The position numbers and the translations under genes were made by a program. This document shows positions 1 to 8,532 of a stretch of 64,000 bases of DNA, one piece after another (the first letter of the stretch is position 1; every line of letters starts with the position of its first letter). This stretch comes from Ensifer adhaerens (GTDB lineage: Bacteria; Pseudomonadota; Alphaproteobacteria; Rhizobiales; Rhizobiaceae): contig NZ_LGAP01000009.1 in NCBI RefSeq assembly GCF_001270265.1, forward strand, positions 1 through 64,000. The letters run 5' to 3'. Under the pieces are notes generated by a model. The model was not told where the DNA came from, did no database searches, and saw only the letters and a program-made list of their open reading frames with translations.

Positions 1-55
1 GCGATATCCGCTCCCACTGCTCGTCCCGAAGGATCAGACGATCCAAAACACCCAT
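1..55 (-). mobile_element. IS5-type transposase, N-terminal fragment cut by window edge
   Basis: The minus strand opens with ATG at 55 and reads MGVLDRLILRDEQWERIS up to the window edge. This is the familiar N-terminus of IS5-group transposases common in rhizobia (DDE transposases of short insertion sequences). Only 18 codons are inside the window, so completeness cannot be judged. The roughly 185 bp between it and the next gene should hold the end of the element, but I could not define a terminal inverted repeat or target duplication. Confidence 0.6.
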
Positions 56-241
56 GACTGCCTCCAAAAGACAGTCTTGAATCTGATTTGCTCACCCTTG
101 GAAATCCCAAGAGTCCACACGACCTAGCCCCAGGAAGAAAATCTGGTCGGACAGAAACATGCATCTGCTAATCAAGCCTTAAGGGGCCTCCCCAGGTCTA
201 GGGATTGCATTGGCAAGGCTTCACTACGCAGACGCGCACGG

Positions 242-1126
242 TCAGTGCTTGGGCCGGCCCTTTTCGGCGATGGTGATGCCGCCGAGAACAAGCAGCAGGG
301 CGATGAAATGGAAGGTATGGAATGTCTCGCCGACCAGCATCACCGACAGCAACGTGCCGAAGACCGGGATGGCATTGATGAAGAGGCCAGCCCGGTTGGC
401 GCCGATCATCTCGACGCCGCGCACATAAAGCACCTGCGACATCAACGACGGGAAGATGGCGGCATAGAGCACGATAACCCAGCCGGTCATATCAGGGGCG
501 ATCGCCGTGCCGTTGCCGATTTCCCAAAAGAGCAGCGGAATGGCGCTGATGAGGGCGCCAAAGGCGGGTGCGGCGATAAAACTCTGCCAATGCATCGTGG
601 GCTTCCAGCGCAGTGCCACGGTGTAAGCGGCATAAACGATGCAGGCCGCAATCATCAGGGCGTCGCCGAAGTTGAATTCCAGCTGCAAGAGGCTGGCGAT
701 ATCGCCGTGCGCGGCGGTGATCAGCACGCCGAGCAGCGTCACGGTGAAGCCGATCACCTGGGCGATCGAGGCGCGGGTCCGAAACAGCATGAAATTGAAC
801 AGGAAGATCAGCATCGGAATGCCGGCCTGCAGGATGACCGCGTTGATCGCGCTCGTATATTTCAGCGCGGAATAGAGCAGGGCGTTGAAGGTGGTGAAGC
901 CGATCGCCCCATAGGCCAGCAGCTGCAGCCAGTGTTGCTTGATCTTGTCCCAGTCGCGACGGATCTGCGGCGTCATCAGCACGAGGATGACGAGGAGCGC
1001 AAACACCCAGCGAAGGGTTGTGAGCATCATCGGGCTCACATGCCCGACGGCCATTTTTCCGGCCACGGAATTGCCGCCCCAGAAGAGTGCTGTAACGCAG
1101 AGATAGAAATAGGCCCTGGAATTCAC
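242..1126 (-). CDS. EamA/DMT-superfamily permease
   Basis: A 294-residue integral membrane protein of the drug/metabolite transporter superfamily. It has about ten hydrophobic helices in two EamA-like halves; the first begins right after the start (YFYLCVTALFWGGNSVAGK) and the second is around residues 155-285. The conserved tryptophan-glycine-glycine-asparagine start of EamA proteins is present. Members of this superfamily usually export amino acids or metabolites, but the substrate cannot be read from sequence. It stands alone, divergent from purA with about 200 bp between them. The C-terminus is short and basic. Length is normal for the family. Confidence 0.85.
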   Translation of the reverse strand: MNSRAYFYLCVTALFWGGNSVAGKMAVGHVSPMMLTTLRWVFALLVILVLMTPQIRRDWDKIKQHWLQLLAYGAIGFTTFNALLYSALKYTSAINAVILQAGIPMLIFLFNFMLFRTRASIAQVIGFTVTLLGVLITAAHGDIASLLQLEFNFGDALMIAACIVYAAYTVALRWKPTMHWQSFIAAPAFGALISAIPLLFWEIGNGTAIAPDMTGWVIVLYAAIFPSLMSQVLYVRGVEMIGANRAGLFINAIPVFGTLLSVMLVGETFHTFHFIALLLVLGGITIAEKGRPKH

Positions 1127-1333
1127 GGTGCTGCAACCTGCTGGGATGACGGGGATCGATTGCCGCGAGGGCGGGAGAGACGCCAGATATAGGCGCTAAA
1201 TCCAGCGCTTGTCATGCAAAAAGGGCGGAACGCCCGTCATAACGGGGTCGCTTTCCCGGAGACAACACAGTATAGATGCGCGGGTTTTGAGAACAGCGCA
1301 ACCCTACTTGCGCCCGTCAACAGGAAGAGAATT

Positions 1334-2632
1334 ATGACGAATGTCGTGGTGGTCGGATCCCAGTGGGGTGATGAAGGCAAAGGCAAGATTGTAGATTGGC
1401 TCTCGGAACGCGCGGATATCGTCGTGCGCTTTCAGGGCGGTCACAACGCCGGCCATACCCTGGTGATCGACGGCGTCAGCTACAAGCTGTCGCTGCTCCC
1501 GTCCGGCGTCGTGCGTCCCGGCAAGCTCGCCGTCATCGGCAACGGCGTCGTCATCGACCCGCATGCGCTGATCGCCGAGATCGACAAGCTCGGCAAGCAG
1601 GGCGTCACGATCACCCCGGAGAACCTGCGCGTTGCCGACAACGCCACGCTCATTCTCTCGCTGCACCGCGAACTCGACGGCTTCCGCGAAGACGCCGCCT
1701 CCAACAGCGGCACCAAGATCGGCACCACCCGCCGCGGCATCGGCCCGGCCTATGAAGACAAGGTCGGTCGCCGTGCGATCCGCGTGATGGACCTTGCCGA
1801 TCTCGAAACCCTGCCGGCCAAGGTCGATCGCCTGCTGACGCACCACAACGCGCTGCGTCGCGGCCTCGGCGAGCCGGAGATCAGCCATGATGCGATCATG
1901 CTCGAACTGTCTTCGGTTGCCGACAAGGTGCTGCCGTTCATGGACACCGTCTGGGTGCTGCTCGACAAGGCGCGGCGCAAGGGCGCGCGCATCCTGTTCG
2001 AAGGCGCACAGGGCACATTGCTCGACATCGACCACGGCACCTATCCGTTCGTCACCTCGTCCAACACCGTTGCCGGCCAGGCAGCTGCCGGTTCGGGCAT
2101 GGGTCCTGGCTCGCTCGGCTACATCCTCGGCATCACCAAGGCCTATACGACGCGCGTCGGCGAGGGACCGTTCCCGACCGAGCTGCATGACGAGATCGGC
2201 CAGTTCCTCGGCGAACGCGGCCACGAGTTCGGCACGGTTACCGGGCGCAAGCGCCGCTGCGGCTGGTTCGATGCGGCGCTCGTGCGCCAGTCGGTTGCCG
2301 CCAACGGCATCACCGGTATCGCCCTGACCAAGCTCGACGTGCTTGATGGCCTCGATGAACTGAAGATCTGCGTCGGATATACTCTCGACGGACAGCAGAT
2401 CGACCATCTTCCGGCAAGCCAGGCGCAGCAAGCTTCGGCAAAGCCAGTCTATATTACACTCGAAGGCTGGAAGGAATCGACTGTCGGCGCACGCAGCTGG
2501 GCAGATCTTCCGGCACAGGCGATCAAGTATGTTCGCCAGGTCGAAGAACTCATCGGTGCACCGGTGGCTCTTCTTTCCACCAGCCCGGAGCGGGACGACA
2601 CAATACTTGTGACGGACCCCTTTGAGGACTAG
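1334..2632 (+). CDS. purA: Adenylosuccinate synthetase
   Basis: Converts IMP and aspartate to adenylosuccinate with GTP, the first committed step from IMP to AMP; cytoplasmic. The N-terminal GTP-binding signature [11 protein letters not shown] is at residues 8-18, with the catalytic Asp and Lys, followed by the switch motif QGGHNAGHT. Arg-rich substrate loops ([14 protein letters not shown]) and the C-terminal guanine-binding TKLDVLD region are intact. The start at 1334 gives 432 residues, normal for alphaproteobacterial PurA. An in-frame upstream extension to 1214 is possible, but it encodes sequence unlike the family and is not used. It precedes an unrelated membrane-protein gene by 63 bp. 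Confidence 0.97.
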   Translation: MTNVVVVGSQWGDEGKGKIVDWLSERADIVVRFQGGHNAGHTLVIDGVSYKLSLLPSGVVRPGKLAVIGNGVVIDPHALIAEIDKLGKQGVTITPENLRVADNATLILSLHRELDGFREDAASNSGTKIGTTRRGIGPAYEDKVGRRAIRVMDLADLETLPAKVDRLLTHHNALRRGLGEPEISHDAIMLELSSVADKVLPFMDTVWVLLDKARRKGARILFEGAQGTLLDIDHGTYPFVTSSNTVAGQAAAGSGMGPGSLGYILGITKAYTTRVGEGPFPTELHDEIGQFLGERGHEFGTVTGRKRRCGWFDAALVRQSVAANGITGIALTKLDVLDGLDELKICVGYTLDGQQIDHLPASQAQQASAKPVYITLEGWKESTVGARSWADLPAQAIKYVRQVEELIGAPVALLSTSPERDDTILVTDPFED

Positions 2633-2695
2633 TGTCGGCGGACTGACATTGCGTCGTGATCGCAAACACATGCCTGAGCGTATGAGAAAGTTCTG

Positions 2696-4924
2696 ATGGC
2701 GGATTTTGTTGCAGTTATTCGCAGGACCGTTGACGGCCTGTCGGAAAACACACCTGAAATGCGGGATAAGGTCTACGAGAAGGCGCGCGCCGCCGTGCGT
2801 CGCCAGCTCGAGAACATGAATCCGCGTCCGTCGGACGATATGATCAATCGTCAGCTGGCGAAGCTCGAAAACGCGATCGGGGAGGTCGACAGCGAATATG
2901 CTGAGGCCCTCCCGGCGATCGACCGGGTCGAGCCAGAGGCTGAAGTTGTGGAAGCGGCCGAGCCGGTGGCGGCGGAGCCGGAACCGGTGGAAGCTGTCGA
3001 ACAGGTCGCGGCTGAGAGCGAGCCGGCGCCGGAAGCCGTCAGCGATGCCGAGCCGGCTTATGCCGAGAGTGGTGAGCAGGCGGACGACTATGCCGAGCCC
3101 CTGCCGGTCGAAGCACCGGCTGACGCCGAGGTAGCAGCCGAACAGGTCGAAGCCGCCGAGGAGCAGCCCGTGACGACCTGGGAGCCGCCCGTCGAGGACG
3201 AGCTGCCGGTCGCTGCGCAGGCGCACGACGAGGAAATCGTCGCGGCCGCCGAGCCTGTGGCTGAAGATGGCTATGACCACGCTCCGGTTGCCCCGGCAAT
3301 CGAGCCTGAACCCGAGCCTGTTCAGGAAGTGACGTGGGATGCGCCCGCTGCCGAACCTGCCGCAGAGACGCCGGCGCGCTCGGAATGGGAACTGCCCGAC
3401 TGGGAAGACACGAAGCCCGCTCACGCGCCTGCCGCGCTGGATGCAAGACCGGCCGACGTGGTTGACGATGCCGGCACGCCTGAGCTTCTGGGCATGCATC
3501 CGGTCGAGGCAAAGCCTGTAGAAATCGAGCCGGCGGCGCCGAAGGCGGATGCCAGCCGTTCGTGGTCGTTCGACGACGACGATCCCTTTGCCTCGATTAC
3601 CGAACGTCCCGCGCAGAAGGCCAGCGACGCCGAAATTTCCGATTGGTCATGGCCGGTCGAAAAGACATCGCCGGCGCCAGCCGCAGGCCCGGCCGAGACC
3701 GCAAGCCAACAGGAGCGTGCGGGTACGGCCTGGGATCACATCGACGATCTTCTCGGTCTGGAAGGTGGTGCGACCACGGCGGCGGGAGCCGCAATGGGCA
3801 AGGATGCCGATCGCGGCATCGAGATGCCAGCAGCTGCCCCTTCGCGCCCCACGTCTTACCGCACGACACCGAAGCCTTCGCGCTTCAGCGTCAAGCGCCT
3901 GGCGATTGCCGCCGGCCTGCTGCTCGTGCTCGGTGGCGGCGGATTTGCCTACTGGCAGAACCGGGAAGCGGGCAATGCCTGGATCTCCGGCATGGTGGCA
4001 TCGATAACGTCGGCTGTTTCCGGCAACGGCGAGACACCCGCGGAACAGAGCACGCCCCCGGCGCAGACCGGCGAGACCGCGACGCAACAGCCCGGCGCGC
4101 ATGACGACACGGCTGTCCCTGACAACGCGTCGACGAAATTTACCCAGCGCCTGCTTGCCGATGGCTCGGAAACGGATGATGGCCCAGCTGTCCTGAACGG
4201 TGAAAGTGCCGCACAGGAAGGCAAGTCCGTCGCGCCGCAGACCGAAGCTGGAAAGCCGCAGGAAAATGCTGCCGGCACGCCAGGTGCCGAAGCCGGAACG
4301 CCTGCCGCAGGCCAGCAGCCCGGCGCACAGCCGGCGCAGCCGGATGTTGCTGTTGCCAACGGCGAGAAGATGTTCCTCTATGAAGAGCGGCTCGGCCAAT
4401 CCTCTCCGACGGCCATTCCGGGAACGGTCGCCTGGTCGGTCAAGGAGGAGTCTCCGGGTGGCGACGCCAAGCCGGAACCGGCAATCCAGGCTCAGATCAC
4501 CGTCCCGGACCGCGGGCTGACGGCTCTGATGACGATCAAGCGCAATGCGGATCCGTCCCTGCCGGCGAGCCACGTGGTCGAGTTCGTCTTCTCGCTGCCG
4601 CAGAACTTCGAGGGCGGCGCCATCGACGGCGTGCAGCGTGTTTCGATGAAGCGGACGGAGCAGGATCGCGGCGATGCGCTGATCGCAGTGCCCGCCAAGA
4701 TCACCGACGACTTCCACATGATCGCGCTCAACGACTTTGCCGAAGCCGTCGGCAGCAACACCGAGCTGCTGCGCAGCCGCGGCTGGATCGATATCCCGCT
4801 GACATACCGCAATGGCCGTCGCGCACTGCTGACGCTCGAAAAGGGCCAGAGCGGCAACGAGGCTTTCAGCCAGGCGATGCGCGCCTGGGGATCGTCAGGC
4901 AACACGGCCGCGACCGGGCAATAG
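2696..4924 (+). CDS. Large acidic single-span membrane protein of unknown function
   Basis: A 742-residue protein I cannot assign. Residues 1-65 form a conserved-looking helical head (MADFVAVIRRTVDGLSENTP) rich in Arg and Glu. Residues about 70-390 are low complexity and dominated by Ala, Pro, Glu and Val, presumably disordered. One hydrophobic span lies at about 402-421 (RLAIAAGLLLVLGGGGFAYW). After a second low-complexity linker, the last about 190 residues are an ordinary globular domain. The layout suggests a cytoplasmic head and disordered arm, a membrane anchor and a periplasmic C-terminal domain. It lies between purA and rpoH and ends at a strong terminator shared with rpoH. Confidence 0.8.
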   Translation: MADFVAVIRRTVDGLSENTPEMRDKVYEKARAAVRRQLENMNPRPSDDMINRQLAKLENAIGEVDSEYAEALPAIDRVEPEAEVVEAAEPVAAEPEPVEAVEQVAAESEPAPEAVSDAEPAYAESGEQADDYAEPLPVEAPADAEVAAEQVEAAEEQPVTTWEPPVEDELPVAAQAHDEEIVAAAEPVAEDGYDHAPVAPAIEPEPEPVQEVTWDAPAAEPAAETPARSEWELPDWEDTKPAHAPAALDARPADVVDDAGTPELLGMHPVEAKPVEIEPAAPKADASRSWSFDDDDPFASITERPAQKASDAEISDWSWPVEKTSPAPAAGPAETASQQERAGTAWDHIDDLLGLEGGATTAAGAAMGKDADRGIEMPAAAPSRPTSYRTTPKPSRFSVKRLAIAAGLLLVLGGGGFAYWQNREAGNAWISGMVASITSAVSGNGETPAEQSTPPAQTGETATQQPGAHDDTAVPDNASTKFTQRLLADGSETDDGPAVLNGESAAQEGKSVAPQTEAGKPQENAAGTPGAEAGTPAAGQQPGAQPAQPDVAVANGEKMFLYEERLGQSSPTAIPGTVAWSVKEESPGGDAKPEPAIQAQITVPDRGLTALMTIKRNADPSLPASHVVEFVFSLPQNFEGGAIDGVQRVSMKRTEQDRGDALIAVPAKITDDFHMIALNDFAEAVGSNTELLRSRGWIDIPLTYRNGRRALLTLEKGQSGNEAFSQAMRAWGSSGNTAATGQ

Positions 4925-4951
4925 CGCCGGACAGGTCGAACGGAAGACAAC

Positions 4952-4985
4952 AAAAAAACCCGGCGAGAACCTCGCCGGGTTTTTT
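4952..4985. terminator. Bidirectional intrinsic terminator between the acidic membrane protein gene and rpoH
   Basis: A GC-rich stem (AACCCGGCGAG paired with CTCGCCGGGTT) with a three-base loop is flanked by an A run on the left and a T run on the right. It can therefore stop transcription from both converging genes. Confidence 0.9.
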
Positions 4986-5009
4986 AGTTTCGTTTTATGC
5001 AAATCTGAC

Positions 5010-5915
5010 TTATGCGCCTTCAACAACGCGCAAGGCTTGGGCATTCTCCAGCGCCGCCTTGCGGACGGCATCCTGGACCTTTTCAAAGGCCCTCACTTCG
5101 ATCTGGCGCACGCGCTCACGGCTGATATCGAACTCGGTCGACAGGTCTTCCAGCGTCAACGGATCTTCGGTGAGGCGACGTGCTTCGAAGATGCGGCGTT
5201 CACGATCGTTGAGAACCTTCATCGCGTTTGCGAGCAACGCCTTGCGGCTGTCGAGCTCGTCCTGCTCGATCAGGATCTGCTCCTGGTTGTCGTGGTCGTC
5301 GACGAGCCAATCCTGCCATTGTCCGGATTCGCCTTCGCTCGCCTTGATCGGGGCGTTCAGCGAAGCATCGCCGGACAGGCGACGGTTCATCGAGATGACT
5401 TCGTCCTCGCTGACCTTCAAGGTCGTTGCGATTTCCCTGACATGTTCGGGCTTCAGGTCGCCTTCGTCGAGCGCCTGGATCTTGCCCTTGAGGCGACGCA
5501 GGTTGAAGAACAGCCGCTTCTGGTTGGCGGTGGTGCCCATCTTTACCAGAGACCAGGAGCGCAGGATGTATTCCTGGATCGCAGCCTTGATCCACCACAT
5601 CGCGTAGGTGGCGAGGCGGAAGCCGCGATCGGGCTCGAACTTCTTGACGGCCTGCATCAGGCCGACGTTGCCTTCAGACACGACTTCGCCGATCGGCAGG
5701 CCATAGCCGCGATAACCCATCGCGATCTTGGCGACGAGGCGCAGGTGGCTGGTGACGAGCTTGTGAGCGGCATTGCGGTCGTCATGCTCCTGATACCGCT
5801 TGGCGAGCATGTACTCTTCCTGCGGCTCGAGCATGGGAAATTTGCGGATTTCGTCGAGGTAACGATTGAGGCCGCCTTCACCAGCGGCAATAGACGGCAA
5901 ATTGTTTCGGGCCAT
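5010..5915 (-). CDS. rpoH: RNA polymerase heat-shock sigma factor (sigma-32)
   Basis: Directs core RNA polymerase to heat-shock promoters. Of 301 residues, region 1.2 and region 2 (about 15-125) include the -10 recognition helix around FRLATYAMWWIKAAIQEY. The RpoH box QKRLFFNLR sits at 132-140 and separates RpoH from RpoD-type factors. Region 4 (about 225-285) has the LTLEDLSTEFDISRERVRQIE helix-turn-helix. It starts at 5915 behind a G-rich ribosome binding site. Rhizobia often carry more than one RpoH, and this copy looks like the main type. Its own promoter and a 5' hairpin are listed separately. Confidence 0.96.
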   Translation of the reverse strand: MARNNLPSIAAGEGGLNRYLDEIRKFPMLEPQEEYMLAKRYQEHDDRNAAHKLVTSHLRLVAKIAMGYRGYGLPIGEVVSEGNVGLMQAVKKFEPDRGFRLATYAMWWIKAAIQEYILRSWSLVKMGTTANQKRLFFNLRRLKGKIQALDEGDLKPEHVREIATTLKVSEDEVISMNRRLSGDASLNAPIKASEGESGQWQDWLVDDHDNQEQILIEQDELDSRKALLANAMKVLNDRERRIFEARRLTEDPLTLEDLSTEFDISRERVRQIEVRAFEKVQDAVRKAALENAQALRVVEGA

Positions 5916-5966
5916 GAAGCACCCCCCTTTATAGTCTCCGGCCTCCGGGCGGCAGGCCGGGCATGT

Positions 5967-5984
5967 GGGTCTTCGTCAAGACCC
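5967..5984 (-). promoter_or_regulatory. Stem-loop near the predicted 5' end of the rpoH mRNA
   Basis: GGGTCTT and AAGACCC arms of seven base pairs enclose a four-base loop. If transcription starts about seven bases after the -10 box described below, this hairpin sits at the very 5' end of the message, about 50 nt before the start codon. It does not cover the ribosome binding site. Confidence 0.5.
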
Positions 5985-5995
5985 CACGAGGCTAC

Positions 5996-6024
5996 AAAAT
6001 AAGTACGGCGAAAGCATGATTCAA
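5996..6024 (-). promoter_or_regulatory. Candidate housekeeping promoter of rpoH
   Basis: On the minus strand TTGAAT (6024-6019), a 17-base spacer and TATTTT (6001-5996) match a sigma-70 type promoter. A GANTC site overlaps the -35 box. This is a prediction from sequence only. Confidence 0.5.
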
Positions 6025-6112
6025 GGAGTCCGGTTTCACTAACATGTGACGCCGGAGGCAAGACAGATCACGAATAGAGGCGCATCTAAGATTGGAATCG
6101 CCCGGCCGAATT

Positions 6113-7153
6113 TCAAGGGGAGCGTTGCGCTCCACCCCGCAGGGCCTCGACCAGGGCTTCCATGTCTTCAGGCATCGGGGCCTCGAAGTGCATGGTCTCG
6201 CCGGTCGACGGATGCTCGAACTGCAGCATGAAGGCGTGCAGGGCCTGGCGATGAAACTGATTGACCACCGACTTTGCCGCCTCCGGCAGGAGATTGGCCT
6301 TGGTGCGGAAGGCTGCGCCATATTCCGGGTCGCCGATCAGCGGATGGCCGATATGGGCCATGTGCACGCGGATCTGGTGGGTGCGTCCGGTCTCGAGGTG
6401 GCATTCGACTGTTGATGCCAGGCTGGTGCCGTCGGGCTTTTCCAGATAGCGCTCGACAACTTCGTAATGGGTGATCGCCTCACGGGCGTCGTCGCTGTCC
6501 TCGCGCTTCACGGCTCGCTTGGTGCGGTCTCCTGCCCGGCCGAGAGGGGCGTCGATGGTCCCCTTCAATTGGCGCGGGCGCCCCCAGACGACCGCCCGGT
6601 AGGCGCGCTCCAAGGGGCCGGTGCGGCCGTGGTCGGCAAACTGGTCCGACAGGTGGCGGTGGGCGGCATCGTTCTTGGCGACGACCATGACCCCGCTCGT
6701 TTCCTTGTCGAGACGATGGACGATGCCGGGCCGCTTGACGCCGCCGATGCCCGAGAGGCTGTTGCCGCAATGGTGGATGAGGGCATTGACGAGCGTGCCC
6801 GTCCAGTTGCCGGCGCCGGGATGTACGACGAGGCCGGCCGGTTTGCACAGGACGATGAGATGGTCGTCCTCATAGAGCACGTCGAGCGGGATGTCCTCGC
6901 CCTTCGGCTCCGGATCTTCCGGCTCGGGCAGGTCGATCTCGAAGTGATCGCCAGGCTGGACCTTCTTCTTCGGCTCCGTCACCGGCTTGCCGTTGATCGA
7001 AACGGCACCCTGCTCGATCAGGCTCTTGATCCGGTTGCGGGAGAATTCGCCCGAAAGCGCCTCGGTCAGGAAGGAATCGAGCCGCCCTGCGGCGTCCTCG
7101 CCCGCCGTCAGGACTTTCCTATTGGCTGCTGCTTGTTTAAAGGGGTCGTTCAT
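6113..7153 (-). CDS. rluD: RluA-family 23S rRNA pseudouridine synthase (RluD type)
   Basis: Isomerises uridines to pseudouridine in large-subunit rRNA. Of 346 residues, an S4 RNA-binding domain lies at about 22-75 (RLDSFLTEAL...RIKSLIEQGAVSING), followed by the catalytic domain. The signature HRLDKETSG is at 146-154 and contains the catalytic Asp149. The C-terminal GRTHQIRVHMAHIGHP motif is present. The assignment to RluD rather than RluC rests on the S4 domain and chromosomal setting and is not certain. The start lies only 29 bp from the start of the divergent gene at 7183. Confidence 0.9.
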   Translation of the reverse strand: MNDPFKQAAANRKVLTAGEDAAGRLDSFLTEALSGEFSRNRIKSLIEQGAVSINGKPVTEPKKKVQPGDHFEIDLPEPEDPEPKGEDIPLDVLYEDDHLIVLCKPAGLVVHPGAGNWTGTLVNALIHHCGNSLSGIGGVKRPGIVHRLDKETSGVMVVAKNDAAHRHLSDQFADHGRTGPLERAYRAVVWGRPRQLKGTIDAPLGRAGDRTKRAVKREDSDDAREAITHYEVVERYLEKPDGTSLASTVECHLETGRTHQIRVHMAHIGHPLIGDPEYGAAFRTKANLLPEAAKSVVNQFHRQALHAFMLQFEHPSTGETMHFEAPMPEDMEALVEALRGGAQRSP

Positions 7154-7182
7154 TCCGTTTTAAATCCGATAAAAGGCCAGCC

Positions 7183-7566
7183 ATGACCGCGACCGCGCCC
7201 GATGACCAGGAAGACAAGCCGCTAGACCCGGCGATGGAGAATGTTCGCCGCAAGATGGTGCGGCTGCAGCTCGTCTCGGCAGGCGTGATGTTGGTCATGC
7301 TTATGGCTGTCCTCGGAACGATTGTCTACAAGCTGACCCGGACCGACGAAACGGCACAGGCGCAATCCGCGGCCATTGCCGTTCCGAGCGAGGCGCCGGT
7401 CAATGCGGTCGCAGCCCTTCCTGCCGGGTTCACGGTGACCAACGTCGCGCTGTCGGGCTCGCAGGTGCTTTTCTACGGCAATCTGCCCGGCGCCGAGCCG
7501 CGTGCCATCGTCTTCGACATCGGTGCTGGCCGCATCATTGCCGACATCACCGTCAGGACCAACTGA
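7183..7566 (+). CDS. Small single-span membrane protein
   Basis: A 127-residue protein of unknown function. A charged N-terminus of about 28 residues precedes one membrane helix (LVSAGVMLVMLMAVLGTIVYKL, about 30-51). A periplasmic tail of about 75 residues follows, including an Ala-rich linker and a small beta-rich domain. It resembles short alphaproteobacterial proteins annotated as domains of unknown function, possibly DUF6476; I am not sure of that name. It is followed after 4 bp by the RNA methyltransferase gene, so both are probably one transcript, and the partnership with neighbouring RNA-modification genes may be meaningful. Confidence 0.75.
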   Translation: MTATAPDDQEDKPLDPAMENVRRKMVRLQLVSAGVMLVMLMAVLGTIVYKLTRTDETAQAQSAAIAVPSEAPVNAVAALPAGFTVTNVALSGSQVLFYGNLPGAEPRAIVFDIGAGRIIADITVRTN

Positions 7567-7570
7567 CGGT

Positions 7571-8407
7571 ATGGTCTCAAGCGCCTCGCCCCTGATCCGC
7601 ATCGATGATCCGGCAGATCCGCGCATCGCCGGGTTCGTATCGATCAAGGAACGGGACCTGACGGGCCGGCAGGGACGTTTCATCGCCGAAGGCACGGTGG
7701 TGCTGCGCATGCTGGCGGCTGCGCATAACACCGGCCGCGGGCTTGCGGCCGAGGCCATTCTGCTTCTTGAAAGCCGCGTGGCCGGCGTAGAGGACATTCT
7801 GGCGGGATTTCCCGCGGATGTGCCCGTTTATGTCGCGGCGGCACCGGTGTTCGACGCGATCGCCGGTTTCAACATGCACCGTGGAGTGCTGGCGCTTGGG
7901 CGCCGTGACGGCATTGCCGGCCGCGACGCGCTTCTCGCCTCGCTTCCCGCTTCAAGCCTGGTGCTCGCCGCCTGCGGCATCTCCAATCACGACAATATGG
8001 GCTCGCTGTTTCGCAATGCGGCCGCCTTCGGCGTCGACGCGGTGCTGATGGACGAGACGAGCTGCGATCCGATGTACCGCAAGGCGATCCGCGTTTCCGT
8101 CGGCTCGGTGCTGACGGTGCCGTTTGCGCGCGAGGGGTCGGCGGCGTCGCTGATCGAACGGCTGCAGCACGAAGGGTTTGCGATCTGGGGCCTCTCGCCG
8201 GCCGGCGAAACCGATATCGGTGGTATACCGCCGGCCAAGCGCACCGCCTTGCTCGTCGGGACGGAAGGGGAGGGGTTGCCGCCGGCCATCCTGAAATCCG
8301 TCCGCACCGCGCGCATCCGCCAGCGGCCGGGGCTAGACAGCCTCAATGTCTCGATGGCAGCCGGCATCGCGCTGCATCAGGTCGCCTTGATCAACGACCG
8401 GATCTGA
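7571..8407 (+). CDS. TrmH/SpoU-family RNA 2'-O-methyltransferase
   Basis: A 278-residue SAM-dependent methyltransferase that should methylate a ribose in tRNA or rRNA. The N-terminal substrate-binding part is about 1-115, and the SPOUT knot domain fills the C-terminal half. Motif 1 with Asn and Arg (GISNHDNMGSLFRNAAAFG), motif 2 (LVGTEGEGLP) and motif 3 (SLNVSMAAGIALH) are all present, so the active site looks complete. The target base cannot be told from sequence. The start at 7571 lies just after the upstream stop; an earlier in-frame start inside the preceding gene is unlikely. Confidence 0.88.
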   Translation: MVSSASPLIRIDDPADPRIAGFVSIKERDLTGRQGRFIAEGTVVLRMLAAAHNTGRGLAAEAILLLESRVAGVEDILAGFPADVPVYVAAAPVFDAIAGFNMHRGVLALGRRDGIAGRDALLASLPASSLVLAACGISNHDNMGSLFRNAAAFGVDAVLMDETSCDPMYRKAIRVSVGSVLTVPFAREGSAASLIERLQHEGFAIWGLSPAGETDIGGIPPAKRTALLVGTEGEGLPPAILKSVRTARIRQRPGLDSLNVSMAAGIALHQVALINDRI

Positions 8408-8425
8408 GCTGCGCGGAACGCGCGT

Positions 8426-8532
8426 ATAAAGCGTGTCGCGATCTCTAGGATTCGCTTACTGCGCTCTAAGCTCCTTTATTTGCGCATGTCGTTATCGCAA
8501 AACCGCTGCACACTTTTGCGCGATATGCTTTA
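8426..8532. repeat. Intergenic palindromic repeat of rhizobial type
   Basis: An imperfect palindrome lies between convergent genes. The core at 8484-8528 pairs GCATGTCG...TCGCAAAA with TTTTGCGCGA...ATATGC around a short loop. Its style matches the RIME-like repeats scattered between rhizobial genes. It overlaps the last codon of the coiled-coil gene on the minus strand and may serve as its transcript end. Confidence 0.55.

Noticed and set aside
1304-3499. A 731-codon open frame on the minus strand over purA and the acidic membrane protein gene
   Set aside because: It is a shadow of the high-GC codon pattern of purA. The translation has Arg/Leu/Val-rich sequence with no domain, and the plus strand clearly encodes PurA.
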